Part shown: in pieces, positions 55,823-64,000 of the stretch
Position numbering within the stretch: the stretch's first letter is position 1
How the letters are laid out: the number at the start of each line of letters is the position of its first letter
Source of the DNA: Acidobacteriota bacterium
Lineage (GTDB): Bacteria > Acidobacteriota > UBA890 > WLXD01
Assembly: GCA_012103255.1 (NCBI GenBank)
Contig: WLXD01000004.1
Span: 488,381 to 552,380, forward strand
Reading direction: 5' to 3'
Length of the DNA stretch: 64,000 nt
Program-made: the position numbers and the translations under genes
The notes under the pieces: generated by a model
What the model was told of the DNA's origin: nothing
Databases searched by the model: none
What the model saw: only the letters and a program-made list of their open reading frames with translations

Positions 55823-57553
55823 ATGCGGCTATATGACTCTCAGCCCTACCTGAGCTCGCACGCGTCATCGCTTCTGCCATGGCTATTCTTGACTGCCGTG
55901 GCGTGGAGCGGTGCGGCGGAAGCGCAGATCCGGTTCGAGGAAGTCGCTGGCTCGGGCGTGGACTTCGTCCACTCCGCCGGCCGCAGCGATTCGAAGTACG
56001 TCCCCGAGATCATGGGCGCCGGCGCGGGTTGGCTCGACTACGACGGCGACGGGCGCTGGGACCTCTACCTGGTAGACGGCGGTGCCGTGCCGGGAGCTCC
56101 GCCGGTGGCCGTGTCTAGCGACGGGACCAATAGTCTCTATCGCAACGGTCCAGACGGCTTCGGACTCGCCGACGATGCAGGCGCGTCAGCCCAGGGATAC
56201 GGCATGGGAGTGGCCGCGAGCGACTACGACAACGACGGATGGGTAGACCTGTTCGTGACGAACTTCGGCGTCGACGTGCTTCTACGCAACAATGGCGACG
56301 GCACGTTCACGGATGTCTCTCACCTACTCCCCCAGGAGGCCCGTTGGGGGGCGAGCGCCGCCTGGGGCGATGTCGACGCCGACGGATGGATCGATCTCTA
56401 CATAACCAACTACTTCGACTACCCGATTGATTCCGTGCCGCTGTGCAACAACCTGGACAAGGGCATCCGCCAGTACTGCCCACCGCAGCGCCTGAATGGT
56501 GCGTCAGACTGGCTACTCCGTAACCAATCCGGCGTCGGTTTCGACGATGTGACGGTCTCCGCGGGGATGCACAACGCGGCTCAGGGCAAGGGATTGGCCG
56601 TTGCGATCGCCGACATCAACGGCGACGACCTCGTCGATGTGTACGTCGCGAATGACTCCACCGCCAATTTCCTGTACGTGAATCGGGGTGACCTGACGTT
56701 CGAAGAAGAAGGACTGATCAGTGGCACCGGGCTCAACGACCTGGGACAGCCGCAGTCGGGGATGGGAGTGGACATCGGCGATCTTGATGGCAGTTCGTCG
56801 TACGAGATCGGCGTCACGAATTTCCTGCTGGAACCGGTCAATATCTACTCCCAGATCGCGGAGGGGCTGTTTATGGATTCGAGCTTCCTCTGGGGCATCG
56901 GCGAGGCCACGCTCGATACGCTGGGGTTCGGAATCGCCTTCATCGATGCCGACAGCGATGGCGATCTCGACGTCGTCGTCGCCAACGGCCACATCCTCGA
57001 CGATCACGCCTTCTTCGAGCAGCCCAATCAGCTGTTTCAGAACTTCTCCGCTGACGCGCGGGCATCCGGCCAGGAACCGCGCCCGCTGCTGCGCCCCGCA
57101 GATGCAACGAACGACCGACTATCTGTCCCACGCGTGTCTCGCGGTCTTGCCGTCGCCGACTTCGATGACGACGGGCGGCCGGACCTCGTCGTGTCAAACA
57201 ACAACCAGCCGGCCCAGCTGTTTCGCAACATGAGTGGCGGCGAGAATCGGCTGGTGATTCGGGTTCGGGGTGTGGCAGGCAATCGCGACGGTGTGGGTGC
57301 CGCGGTCACGGTGGTGCCGGCAGGCGACGAAGCGGGTGCTCGCACTGCGCCCGTGCTCAGCGGATCTTCGTACTTGTCGCGCAACTCAGGCGATCTTCAT
57401 TTCGGCCTCGGCAATGCGACGCACGCACGTGTCGAGGTACGCTGGGCCAACGGAACATCTGTCCAACTCGACCGCGTACGGGCCGGGCAGACCTTGCTCG
57501 TGCAAGACGGGCGAGGTCTGATTGGGGCGCGCCCCCACCGAGATCGCCGATGA
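55823..57553 (+). CDS. CRTAC1-family exported protein (FG-GAP/ASPIC-UnbV), second copy
   Basis: 576 residues with a signal peptide (SSLLPWLFLTAVAWSGAA). FG-GAP/VCBS repeats include DYDGDGRWDLYLVDGG, DYDNDGWVDLFVTNFG, DVDADGWIDLYITNYFD, DINGDDLVDVYVANDS and DADSDGDLDVVVANG. The C-terminal ASPIC/UnbV segment ends VEVRWANGTSVQLDRVRAGQ. About 90 bp of divergent promoter DNA separates it from the GWxTD gene. The stop overlaps the next TPR gene (ATGA). Confidence 0.9.
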   Translation: MRLYDSQPYLSSHASSLLPWLFLTAVAWSGAAEAQIRFEEVAGSGVDFVHSAGRSDSKYVPEIMGAGAGWLDYDGDGRWDLYLVDGGAVPGAPPVAVSSDGTNSLYRNGPDGFGLADDAGASAQGYGMGVAASDYDNDGWVDLFVTNFGVDVLLRNNGDGTFTDVSHLLPQEARWGASAAWGDVDADGWIDLYITNYFDYPIDSVPLCNNLDKGIRQYCPPQRLNGASDWLLRNQSGVGFDDVTVSAGMHNAAQGKGLAVAIADINGDDLVDVYVANDSTANFLYVNRGDLTFEEEGLISGTGLNDLGQPQSGMGVDIGDLDGSSSYEIGVTNFLLEPVNIYSQIAEGLFMDSSFLWGIGEATLDTLGFGIAFIDADSDGDLDVVVANGHILDDHAFFEQPNQLFQNFSADARASGQEPRPLLRPADATNDRLSVPRVSRGLAVADFDDDGRPDLVVSNNNQPAQLFRNMSGGENRLVIRVRGVAGNRDGVGAAVTVVPAGDEAGARTAPVLSGSSYLSRNSGDLHFGLGNATHARVEVRWANGTSVQLDRVRAGQTLLVQDGRGLIGARPHRDRR

Positions 57554-59178
57554 ACAACCTAGTCAAAACCGGAGCGTGCTGGCCTCGCGCAGCGCACCGT
57601 GTCGTGGCGCTCCTGGTCACGGCGGGGCTTGCAGCGCTGCCGGGCAAAGCCCAGGGCCAACAGGAAGGTTCGGCGCAGGACCCTGTCGCCGAATCGCGGG
57701 CGCTCTTCATCGAGGCGGTCGCGAAGGCCCAGGAGTCGGACTTCGAGGCTGCGCGCGACCTCGTGCGGCGGGGCCTCGCGCTCGCGCCGCGAGACCCTGA
57801 CGGGCTCAATCTCTCCGGCGAGATCAATGAACGACTGGGCGATCTCGGCGCCGCTGCGACCGCATTCGACCTGGCCCGCATCGCCGATCCCAACTGGGTT
57901 GCGCCACTCGCCGGGCTTGGCCGCGTGTACCTGGCGCAGGGCGACAATCTCAGCGCGGCGACACACCTTCGACGTGCGGTGGCGATGCAGCCCGACGATC
58001 CTGCCTTGCTCGCGCTGGCCTCGACCGCCGAGGCCGGGCTCGGACGAATGCGCGAGGCCCTCGCCGGCTTCGAGCGAGCCTGGGAACTGCAACCTGATTC
58101 CGTGCGCTTCGGACTGGACGTCGTGCGCGCCCGATTCGGCGATCGCGACCCTGAAGGCGCGATCGAAGCTGCCGAGCGAGTCACCGAGCTTGACCCTCAG
58201 GCGGTAATGGTCTGGATCAGCCTGAGCGAGCTGTTCCTCGACAGTCCGTCGGAAGATGAAGTCGTACGTGCGCCGGCCGTCCTCCGGCGTGCCCTCGAAT
58301 TGCAGCCGGACGACGCTCTGCTCTGGCTTCGACTCGCGCGTACCTACAAGGATCTCGGGCTCACCGCAGAACGTGAGGAAGCGCTCCGAACGGCAATCGA
58401 CAAGGGCGCCAATGGCACCGAGATCCTGATGGCGCTCGGCGATACCCTCGACGTCCAGTCGCGTCACGCCGACGCACTGGCTGTCTACACGCAGGTGATC
58501 GAGCGCGACCCGAACGAGGGCATGGCCTACTTCCGCCGCGGCCAGGCCTACTTCAACCTGAGTGACCGTGACCAGGCAGAGGCAGATGTCGAACAAGCAT
58601 TGGCGGTCTTGCCGGGCAGTGAGGAAGCACTCCTCACCCTGGCGCGCTTCCGTCTGCACGCCGGTGATCCGGACGGTGCAGAGGCGTATGCCAATCAGGC
58701 CTACGAGGCCCATCCGCAGTCTCTGAGCGCCGATCTGATGCTCGGCCGCATTCGGCTCCAACAGGGGCGAGAGAACGAGGCGATCCCGCTGCTAGAGCGC
58801 GTCGCCAGCGAAGACCCGGAACAGATCGATGCCCAGTACCTGCTGGGCCAGGCGCTCCTGAAGCGCGGCGACACCGATCGCGGCCGCCAGTTGATGGCGT
58901 CGTACCAAGAGAAGCTCCGAGAGCAACGCGACTACCACGTCGAATCGCTCCGCTTCGGCGTCATGGGACGCGGCCGCGTGTTCAAGCTCCGAGGTCGCGT
59001 ATTCCTTCAAGAGGGTCGGCACCCTGAAGCGTTGGAACAATTCCTGGCCGCCGTGGACCTCATGCCCGAAGATCGCGAAGCCTGGACGCTTCTGGCGAAT
59101 GCGTACGACGCCGCAGGCCAGCCGACAGATGCTCAAAACGCGCGCGAGCGGGCGGCGCTACTCGAGGGCGCGGGCTAG
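57550..59178 (+). CDS. Exported TPR-repeat protein
   Basis: 542 residues with a signal peptide (VVALLVTAGLAALPGKA). At least a dozen TPRs run through the protein: DFEAARDLVRRGLALAPRDP, DNLSAATHLRRAVAMQPDDP, RHADALAVYTQVIERDPNEG, DRDQAEADVEQALAVLPGSE, RHPEALEQFLAAVDLMPEDR. It is intact, unlike the TPR gene at 49215. Coupled to the CRTAC1 gene upstream by ATGA; the 3' end overlaps the convergent CRTAC1 gene by 21 bp. Confidence 0.9.
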   Translation: MNNLVKTGACWPRAAHRVVALLVTAGLAALPGKAQGQQEGSAQDPVAESRALFIEAVAKAQESDFEAARDLVRRGLALAPRDPDGLNLSGEINERLGDLGAAATAFDLARIADPNWVAPLAGLGRVYLAQGDNLSAATHLRRAVAMQPDDPALLALASTAEAGLGRMREALAGFERAWELQPDSVRFGLDVVRARFGDRDPEGAIEAAERVTELDPQAVMVWISLSELFLDSPSEDEVVRAPAVLRRALELQPDDALLWLRLARTYKDLGLTAEREEALRTAIDKGANGTEILMALGDTLDVQSRHADALAVYTQVIERDPNEGMAYFRRGQAYFNLSDRDQAEADVEQALAVLPGSEEALLTLARFRLHAGDPDGAEAYANQAYEAHPQSLSADLMLGRIRLQQGRENEAIPLLERVASEDPEQIDAQYLLGQALLKRGDTDRGRQLMASYQEKLREQRDYHVESLRFGVMGRGRVFKLRGRVFLQEGRHPEALEQFLAAVDLMPEDREAWTLLANAYDAAGQPTDAQNARERAALLEGAG

Positions 59179-60951
59179 CACGGGCATCCCTTGCCTGACG
59201 AGCAGGAGCGTCGCTCCCGCGGCCCCTTGCAACCCCACCTCGCCGAGATCGTCGCTGGTGCCATCTGGCCAGCGCACGCTGACTCGCGCGGTCGTGTTGC
59301 CACCGAGCCCGAAATAGAGATCGCCCGAAGACTGTGATGCGTACGAAACACCGCTCCGAACCTCGGCAACCTGACTGAGGCCGGCAACGCCGTCTGTCGG
59401 CGCGTCACCGCTCGGCGTGACCGACACGAGTGCCCCTAGCGCATCACGCTGACCCGCACGACCTCGCACCCGCACGACGAGCCGGCCATTCTGAGCACCG
59501 CTGGTGTTCCGCATCAACCGCACCGGCCCACCGTTGTTCGTGAACACGAGGTCCGGCACGCCATCGATATTGAAGTCCGCCACCGCCAACCCGCGCGAAA
59601 CTTCCGCGAGCTCGAAGCCGGCATCGACCGACGGCACGAGTTCAAGAAGCTCGCTGGACGGGCGCCAGTCCGCCGGAAGACCGGCAGCACCACCCAGGGC
59701 GCGCCGCTGTTCGACGAGTCGATTGCGGAACAGATGATTGGGCTGCGCGTACGTCGGGCCATCTTGCACCTGTTCAACAGTGTCCAGGATGTGGCCGTTG
59801 GCAACTGCAACCTCGCGGTCGCCGTCACCGTCTGCATCGACGGCGATGATCCCGAACGCCAGCGTCGCGAGGCCCCCTTCGCCGAAGCCGAGCGCGAAGG
59901 CATCGTCGAGGTAAGCCCCTGCCCCGAACTCCCGATAGAGGTTGTTGTTCTCGAAGGCGAAATTCGTGACCATGATCTCGTTCGAACCATCGCCATCTAG
60001 GTCAGACATCTCGGCGCCCATGCCCGCCTGCGCAAGCCCCTCCCCGGAGTAGCCGGTGCCGGAGAACAACCCTTCGTCTTCGAAGCGAAGCTCGCCGAGG
60101 TTGCGATAGAGGAAGTTCTGCTGCGTATCGTTCGCCACGAAAATATCGGTTTGCCCGTCGTCGTCCAGATCGCCGAGGACCACGCCTAAACCCTTTCCTT
60201 CCAACGGATTAACAACACCCGCGCTTTCAGCGACGTCGGTAAAGGTGCCGTCCCCGTTGTTGCGAAAGAGCGCATCGCCTAGTCCATCGAACAGGTCGAT
60301 GTGGCAGTACGAAGCTTCCTGTCCCGGTCCCCCTCCGCACACGAGCGCGGTGGCGATGTCGTAGACGACATAGTTCACGACAAACAGGTCGACGTCGCCG
60401 TCGCCGTCAAGGTCGCCCCACGCTGCGCTGCTCGACCAGCGCGCTTCCTCCGTGCCGCTGTGCATGGCTTCCGAGAAGGTGCCATCGCCGTTGTTCCTGT
60501 AGAGGACGTTGGCGCCAAAATTGGTCACGTACAGGTCGGGGAATCCGTCGTCGTCGTAGTCGGCCAATGTGGCGCCCTGCCCGTAGCCGTTGTCGCCCAC
60601 GCCCGCCGGTGCCGCGGAAAACTGACCGGTTCCGTCGTTGCGGAACAAGACATTCAGTGGCTGGTCGGCTCCGACAGGCGCCATCCCGGGGAGCCACCCG
60701 CTCTGGACGAGGTATAGGTCGTCGTCGCCATCGCGATCGTAGTCCGTCCATGCGAGGCCCGCGCCCATCGTTTCGGGGAGGTGTTTACTATCCGTACGTC
60801 CATTCACGTGGACAAAATCGACGCCCGCATGAACGGATTCGAACCGGAGCGACGAGGTTTGTGCGTCAACCCGTCCGTCGACCAGGGTCGACGCACCCAG
60901 GAGCAAGATGCCGGCCGATGCGACGAGCACGCTACAACTGCGCGAGGTCAC
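59158..60951 (-). CDS. CRTAC1-family exported protein (FG-GAP/ASPIC-UnbV), third copy
   Basis: 597 residues starting at GTG 60951, which overlaps the TGA of the sulfatase/TPR gene. Signal peptide SVLVASAGILLLGASTLVDG. FG-GAP/VCBS repeats: DYDRDGDDDLYLVQSG, DYDDDGFPDLYVTNFG, DLDGDGDVDLFVVNYVV, DLDDDGQTDIFVANDT, DADGDGDREVAVANG. ASPIC/UnbV segment VSVRWPDGTSDDLGEV near the C-terminus. Closest in layout to the copy at 55823 (same sequence of D-repeats). The 3' end overlaps the TPR gene. Confidence 0.9.
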   Translation of the reverse strand: MTSRSCSVLVASAGILLLGASTLVDGRVDAQTSSLRFESVHAGVDFVHVNGRTDSKHLPETMGAGLAWTDYDRDGDDDLYLVQSGWLPGMAPVGADQPLNVLFRNDGTGQFSAAPAGVGDNGYGQGATLADYDDDGFPDLYVTNFGANVLYRNNGDGTFSEAMHSGTEEARWSSSAAWGDLDGDGDVDLFVVNYVVYDIATALVCGGGPGQEASYCHIDLFDGLGDALFRNNGDGTFTDVAESAGVVNPLEGKGLGVVLGDLDDDGQTDIFVANDTQQNFLYRNLGELRFEDEGLFSGTGYSGEGLAQAGMGAEMSDLDGDGSNEIMVTNFAFENNNLYREFGAGAYLDDAFALGFGEGGLATLAFGIIAVDADGDGDREVAVANGHILDTVEQVQDGPTYAQPNHLFRNRLVEQRRALGGAAGLPADWRPSSELLELVPSVDAGFELAEVSRGLAVADFNIDGVPDLVFTNNGGPVRLMRNTSGAQNGRLVVRVRGRAGQRDALGALVSVTPSGDAPTDGVAGLSQVAEVRSGVSYASQSSGDLYFGLGGNTTARVSVRWPDGTSDDLGEVGLQGAAGATLLLVRQGMPVLARALE

Positions 60952-63068
60952 TGGACCTGCCTGCGAAGATCCTGCAGCAGTGCCCGAGCGCCCTGATCGT
61001 TCGGTCGGATCTGAACGTATCGTTCGATCAAGGGCAGCGCGTCGGCAGGGCGCCCCAAGCTCTGCGACAAGACGATGCCCAGGTTGTAGAGCGCGAAAGG
61101 TGCGTTGGGCTGCTGCCGTAGAACCTGGCTCCAGTGCATGACCGCAATCTCATAGCTCTCAGCGTTCGCGGCCATCACTCCCAAGCCCGTATGCGCCTCA
61201 ACCAGGTTGGGGTCAAAATCAAGAGCGGTCTGAAACGCTTCCGCCGCTTCGGCTTGCCTTCCCAGCTGCAAATAGAGTGTGCCCAGGTTGCCATGCGGCC
61301 TCGCGAAGGTCGGATCGAGCTCGACGACTCGCAGCAGAAGCTGCTCAGACTCCGGCTCCCGCCCCACCCGCGCATAGATCGTGGCGAGCACGGCCAGAGT
61401 ATCGACGTCGTCGGGTTGATCGCGAAGCACCTCCTCCGCCGCGGCGATCCCCTTCTCGAACTCACCGGTAAGACTGTAGTAGAAGGCCAGCCGGTTGAGC
61501 AGATGAGGGGTGACCGCGCCGGCCTCCATACCGCGCTCCAGCGCAATCGCAGCGGGTCCGGGGCCAACAGACTCCTCGAGAGCGCGCGCGAGCAACGTGT
61601 ATGCCCGAGCCATGCTCGGACGCTCCGAAATAACGCTCTCGAGCACCGTCACCGCGCTCCGATGGTCGCGCGCGTCCATGGCTACAACGGCCTCTTGGAC
61701 GCGGCCTTCGATGTGGATCAACCGCTTCGGGTCATCGTCGGGACCGAAGTCAGCAGCAGATCGCTGCGTGGGCGCTGCGTTCCCAGCGTAGCCGAGCGCC
61801 CGGAGCCGCCGCAGAGCCTCGGCGCTTTCCTCGGTTGCGGTGTCCTGGCTCGGCGCCGCCGCCATGTGATCGCCCAGCAGCGCCGCCATCCGGGCCAGAT
61901 CGACGTTGCGCGTATCGACGAGATTCCTCGTCTCACGCTCGGGGGAATCGAGGTCGTAGAGCTCCGGTAGCGGTAGCTCGATGTACTTCAACGAACCGGC
62001 GTGGATCCCGCGCAGCGGGGCCCAGCCCCAATCGAGGTATGGGTGTAGCGCCTCGAAGTAGCTCACGGACTCCGGTCGGGTTGCACCGGCGATCACGTCG
62101 TTCAACGACTGGCCCTGCATGGTGCCGGGCTCGAGACCAACGGCTTCCAGGACTGTCGGTAGCAAATCGATATGCCGCACTCGCTCGTTCACAACCAAAC
62201 CGGGATCGATGCCTTCGAGGCCGGCCATGATCAGCGGCACCTGGATGGTCGACTGGTAGGCGAACACACCATGAGTCGCCTCGCCGCGCTCGCCTAGGGC
62301 CTCACCATGATCAGAAGTTGCAATGACGATCGCGTCGCGCTCGGCCGCAAGCTCCAGTAGCGGCGCCAACGTGGCGTCCACATAGGCCACCTCTCCCGCA
62401 TAGCCCGCATCCGGGTAGAGCGTGTCGTACGGCGCGGGCGGTGTGTAAGGGGCGTGTGGATCGTACACATGAACCCATGCAAACCAGCTCCCTTCGCGCC
62501 CATCCAACCAGGTCATCGCGGACGCCACGACATCCTCGGCCAGCCGTTCTTCAAGCTGGATCCCGGAAGCGCTCGAGCCGTAGTAGTCATCGTAGGTGTC
62601 AAACCCCTGGGCGATGCCGAAAACGGAGTCCAACGGGAACGCGCCGACGAAGCCCGCCGTCTCGTAGCCTGCGGCTTTCAATCGCTCAGCCCAGGTATTC
62701 GCCGAGTCGGGCAGTCGGTGGCGATCGTTGTCGTGTACGCCATGGCGGCTTGGATCGTCGCCCGTGAACATGGAGGCATGGCTCGGGAACGTGAGCACGC
62801 TGTGCGCCACCGCGTCCGGGAAGCGGACTCCGCGGGCTGCCAGACCATCCAGAACCGGAGTGGCGACGGATGATCCGTAGGAACCCAGCGCGTCGGCGCG
62901 GAGCGTATCGATGGTTATCAGAAGGACCGGGCGGCCGGGCGTTGCGACGAACCGCTCGCGGAGCGCAGCTGCTTCACCGCCAACCGTCACCGTCTCCGGC
63001 GCACACCCGGAGGCGCTTGCGACCAGCGCGCAGGCAAACCCGAACAGCAGGGGGCGGCGCGCTGCCAT
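60948..63068 (-). CDS. Sulfatase-fold lipoprotein fused to TPRs, Thr at the nucleophile position
   Basis: 706 residues from ATG 63068, selected because GGAGAG lies five bases upstream and a lipoprotein signal (FACALVASASGCAPE) follows; a start at 63152 adds an Arg-rich extension. Residues 40-400 are the alkaline-phosphatase/sulfatase fold: LLITIDTLRADALGSYG (metal Asp), LTFPSHASMFTGDDPSRHG and ATSDHGEALGERGEATHG. The position that is Cys/Ser in sulfatases (C-x-P-x-R) is Thr here, with His instead of Arg (TFPSH). That argues against a formylglycine sulfatase and for a phospho-transfer or -hydrolysis role. TPRs fill residues about 460-700. Confidence 0.87.
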   Translation of the reverse strand: MAARRPLLFGFACALVASASGCAPETVTVGGEAAALRERFVATPGRPVLLITIDTLRADALGSYGSSVATPVLDGLAARGVRFPDAVAHSVLTFPSHASMFTGDDPSRHGVHDNDRHRLPDSANTWAERLKAAGYETAGFVGAFPLDSVFGIAQGFDTYDDYYGSSASGIQLEERLAEDVVASAMTWLDGREGSWFAWVHVYDPHAPYTPPAPYDTLYPDAGYAGEVAYVDATLAPLLELAAERDAIVIATSDHGEALGERGEATHGVFAYQSTIQVPLIMAGLEGIDPGLVVNERVRHIDLLPTVLEAVGLEPGTMQGQSLNDVIAGATRPESVSYFEALHPYLDWGWAPLRGIHAGSLKYIELPLPELYDLDSPERETRNLVDTRNVDLARMAALLGDHMAAAPSQDTATEESAEALRRLRALGYAGNAAPTQRSAADFGPDDDPKRLIHIEGRVQEAVVAMDARDHRSAVTVLESVISERPSMARAYTLLARALEESVGPGPAAIALERGMEAGAVTPHLLNRLAFYYSLTGEFEKGIAAAEEVLRDQPDDVDTLAVLATIYARVGREPESEQLLLRVVELDPTFARPHGNLGTLYLQLGRQAEAAEAFQTALDFDPNLVEAHTGLGVMAANAESYEIAVMHWSQVLRQQPNAPFALYNLGIVLSQSLGRPADALPLIERYVQIRPNDQGARALLQDLRRQVQ

Positions 63069-63184
63069 GGCAACTCTCCGGACGACAGAGCGCAGCAAAC
63101 GCCGCGCAGCAAGAACAAGATCTCCGCCCGGAAATACGCTCCGAGCATTCATGAGGTGGCGATTTCAAGTCTACCAAAACAGAA

Positions 63185-63218
63185 CAGGCCCCCGGTGGCA
63201 TGAACCACCGGGGGCCTG
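63185..63218 (-). terminator. Strong hairpin after the TonB receptor gene
   Basis: A perfect 14-bp stem (63185-63198 with 63205-63218) and 6-nt loop, followed on the minus strand by TTCTGTTTT. It lies 49 bp after the receptor stop codon. The tail is less T-rich than a classic terminator. Confidence 0.7.
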
Positions 63219-63266
63219 CGGGCTTCTTATGTCGCTACGCCAGGCGCAGCAACATCGTCAACCGCT

Positions 63267-64000
63267 CTACCGGAGTACCAAACGGGCACCCAAGCGGATC
63301 GTGCGACCCTGCACGACGTCGGAGATCTTGCCGAACGTCGATGCCGAGCGCATGTTGCCGCCCTGACCGAGGATGATGTCGTTGTTCGTGATGTTGAACG
63401 CATCAAGGATCAGGTGGACGCGACCGCGATCCGAGAGATCAAACGTCTTCTCGGCGCGGAGGTCGAGGTTCCAGAACGTCGGCAGACGCTCCTCACCAAA
63501 GACCGTCTGGTTCACGTTCACGCCGCCCACGCCGTTTGCACGGGTCGCGGAGTTGATGAACGGGTTGTAGATGTAGCCCTCGCGGACCTGGAAGAACCCG
63601 GCGAGGCTGAAGCCAGCGGGAAGCTGGTACATACCGGAGAACTTCAGGAACCACGTCGCGGACGTCAGGGCAGCACCAGGCTGGCCGTTGATGCTCGCGA
63701 TGTTGGTCTCATCCGTGAACGAAGTGCGCGCGTCGTAGTTGACCGTCGGGTTGGCGTACGTGAAGGACGCGTTACCCATCCAGTTGTTCGCGAAGCGCTT
63801 CTCGAGGTACGCGGTCAGGCCGGTGTACTTCGAGTTGAAGCCCGGACGTTCCTGGTAGCTCTGCGAGGTCTCGCGCGTGTTCACCGGCTGGTAGACGGTG
63901 ATGTTCGCGGTCGAGCCGTCGGCGAGCGTGCGGGTCTGCTGAACCGCTTCCCAGTATCCGGCCTGGTCCTCACCAACACGGATCGTCCAGTTCTCGCGGT
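63267..64000 (-). CDS. TonB-dependent receptor, C-terminal part (cut by window edge)
   Basis: The reading frame is open from 64000 to the stop at 63267, about 244 residues. It shows barrel strands of a TonB-dependent/oar-type receptor: GLTAYLEKRFANNWMGNASF, YQLPAGFSLAGFFQVREGYI, TFWNLDLRAEKTF, HLILDAFNITNNDI, and the terminal segment LGARLVLR. The N-terminal carboxypeptidase-regulatory and plug domains lie beyond the window. It imports a substrate across the outer membrane; what it carries cannot be told. Codon 1 of an in-window ATG is internal, not the start. Confidence 0.85.
   Translation of the reverse strand, partial: RENWTIRVGEDQAGYWEAVQQTRTLADGSTANITVYQPVNTRETSQSYQERPGFNSKYTGLTAYLEKRFANNWMGNASFTYANPTVNYDARTSFTDETNIASINGQPGAALTSATWFLKFSGMYQLPAGFSLAGFFQVREGYIYNPFINSATRANGVGGVNVNQTVFGEERLPTFWNLDLRAEKTFDLSDRGRVHLILDAFNITNNDIILGQGGNMRSASTFGKISDVVQGRTIRLGARLVLR

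Noticed and set aside
1..64000. CRISPR arrays, rRNA or tRNA genes, prophage or integrase genes
   Set aside because: None of the repeats, tRNA cloverleaf signals or phage-type genes was seen when reading the intergenic regions; most of these regions are shorter than 200 bp.

Overview
This window looks like chromosome from a GC-rich Gram-negative heterotroph. The best fit is Acidobacteriota (Thermoanaerobaculia-like) or the neighbouring Gemmatimonadota. The evidence is gene content, not a marker gene: a PadR-controlled MacB/FtsX permease of the acidobacterial 'ADOP' type, three CRTAC1 (FG-GAP plus ASPIC/UnbV) proteins, a GWxTD protein, a DUF5916 outer-membrane protein, a BNR/sortilin-like propeller, a 6-bladed propeller lipoprotein and many secreted or outer-membrane proteins. 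I saw no rRNA, tRNA, CRISPR array, transposase or phage gene. Genes are tightly packed on both strands, with many 4-nt start/stop overlaps.

Layout. 1-6.5 kb: 5' part of a homocysteine S-methyltransferase gene, divergent from a membrane MutS-like ATPase gene with a 1-nt frameshift; a propeller lipoprotein; a PadR regulator behind a long palindrome; the ADOP permease. 6.5-17.4 kb: a pair of structured repeats, a PQQ-type propeller with EF-hands, a small membrane protein, a PafA-like phosphatase with a DUF5916 protein, a Tat-exported aminotransferase, an LVIVD-repeat protein and a family 2 glycosyltransferase. 17.5-21.6 kb: a four-gene operon of two polytopic membrane proteins around two methyltransferases. 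21.6-27.3 kb: an exported nucleosidase, a large BNR propeller, a small beta-barrel, and a second pair of the same structured repeats. 27.3-37.9 kb: a co-directional minus-strand block that starts with a divergent chaperone-usher fimbrial locus (two pilin-like genes, a chaperone with a frameshift, an usher) and runs on into a multicopper oxidase, an amidohydrolase, a haem-binding protein and a SpoIIE-type phosphatase. 38-46 kb: a small beta-barrel protein, a GspG-like pseudopilin, then a TetR-RND efflux operon. 46-49.2 kb: a CBS-like PLP enzyme and a two-gene sodium:solute symporter operon. 49.2-63.1 kb: a cluster in which three CRTAC1 genes each overlap a TPR-encoding gene by 4 nt, together with a GWxTD-TPR protein and a sulfatase-fold/TPR fusion. 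The window ends inside a TonB-dependent receptor gene.

The most distinctive finding is a family of four repeats of about 133-140 bp (6528-6660, 6755-6891, 26869-27005, 27141-27280). Each is closed by its own 21-25 bp inverted repeat, perfect or nearly so. The arm sequences differ between copies while the internal core is conserved, as expected from compensatory change. They occur as two oppositely oriented pairs, and each pair lies between the 3' ends of convergent genes. Three single-nucleotide frameshifts (near 1260, 35812 and 49382) interrupt otherwise intact genes; in each case the missing part is readable in another frame. They may be assembly errors or real lesions.
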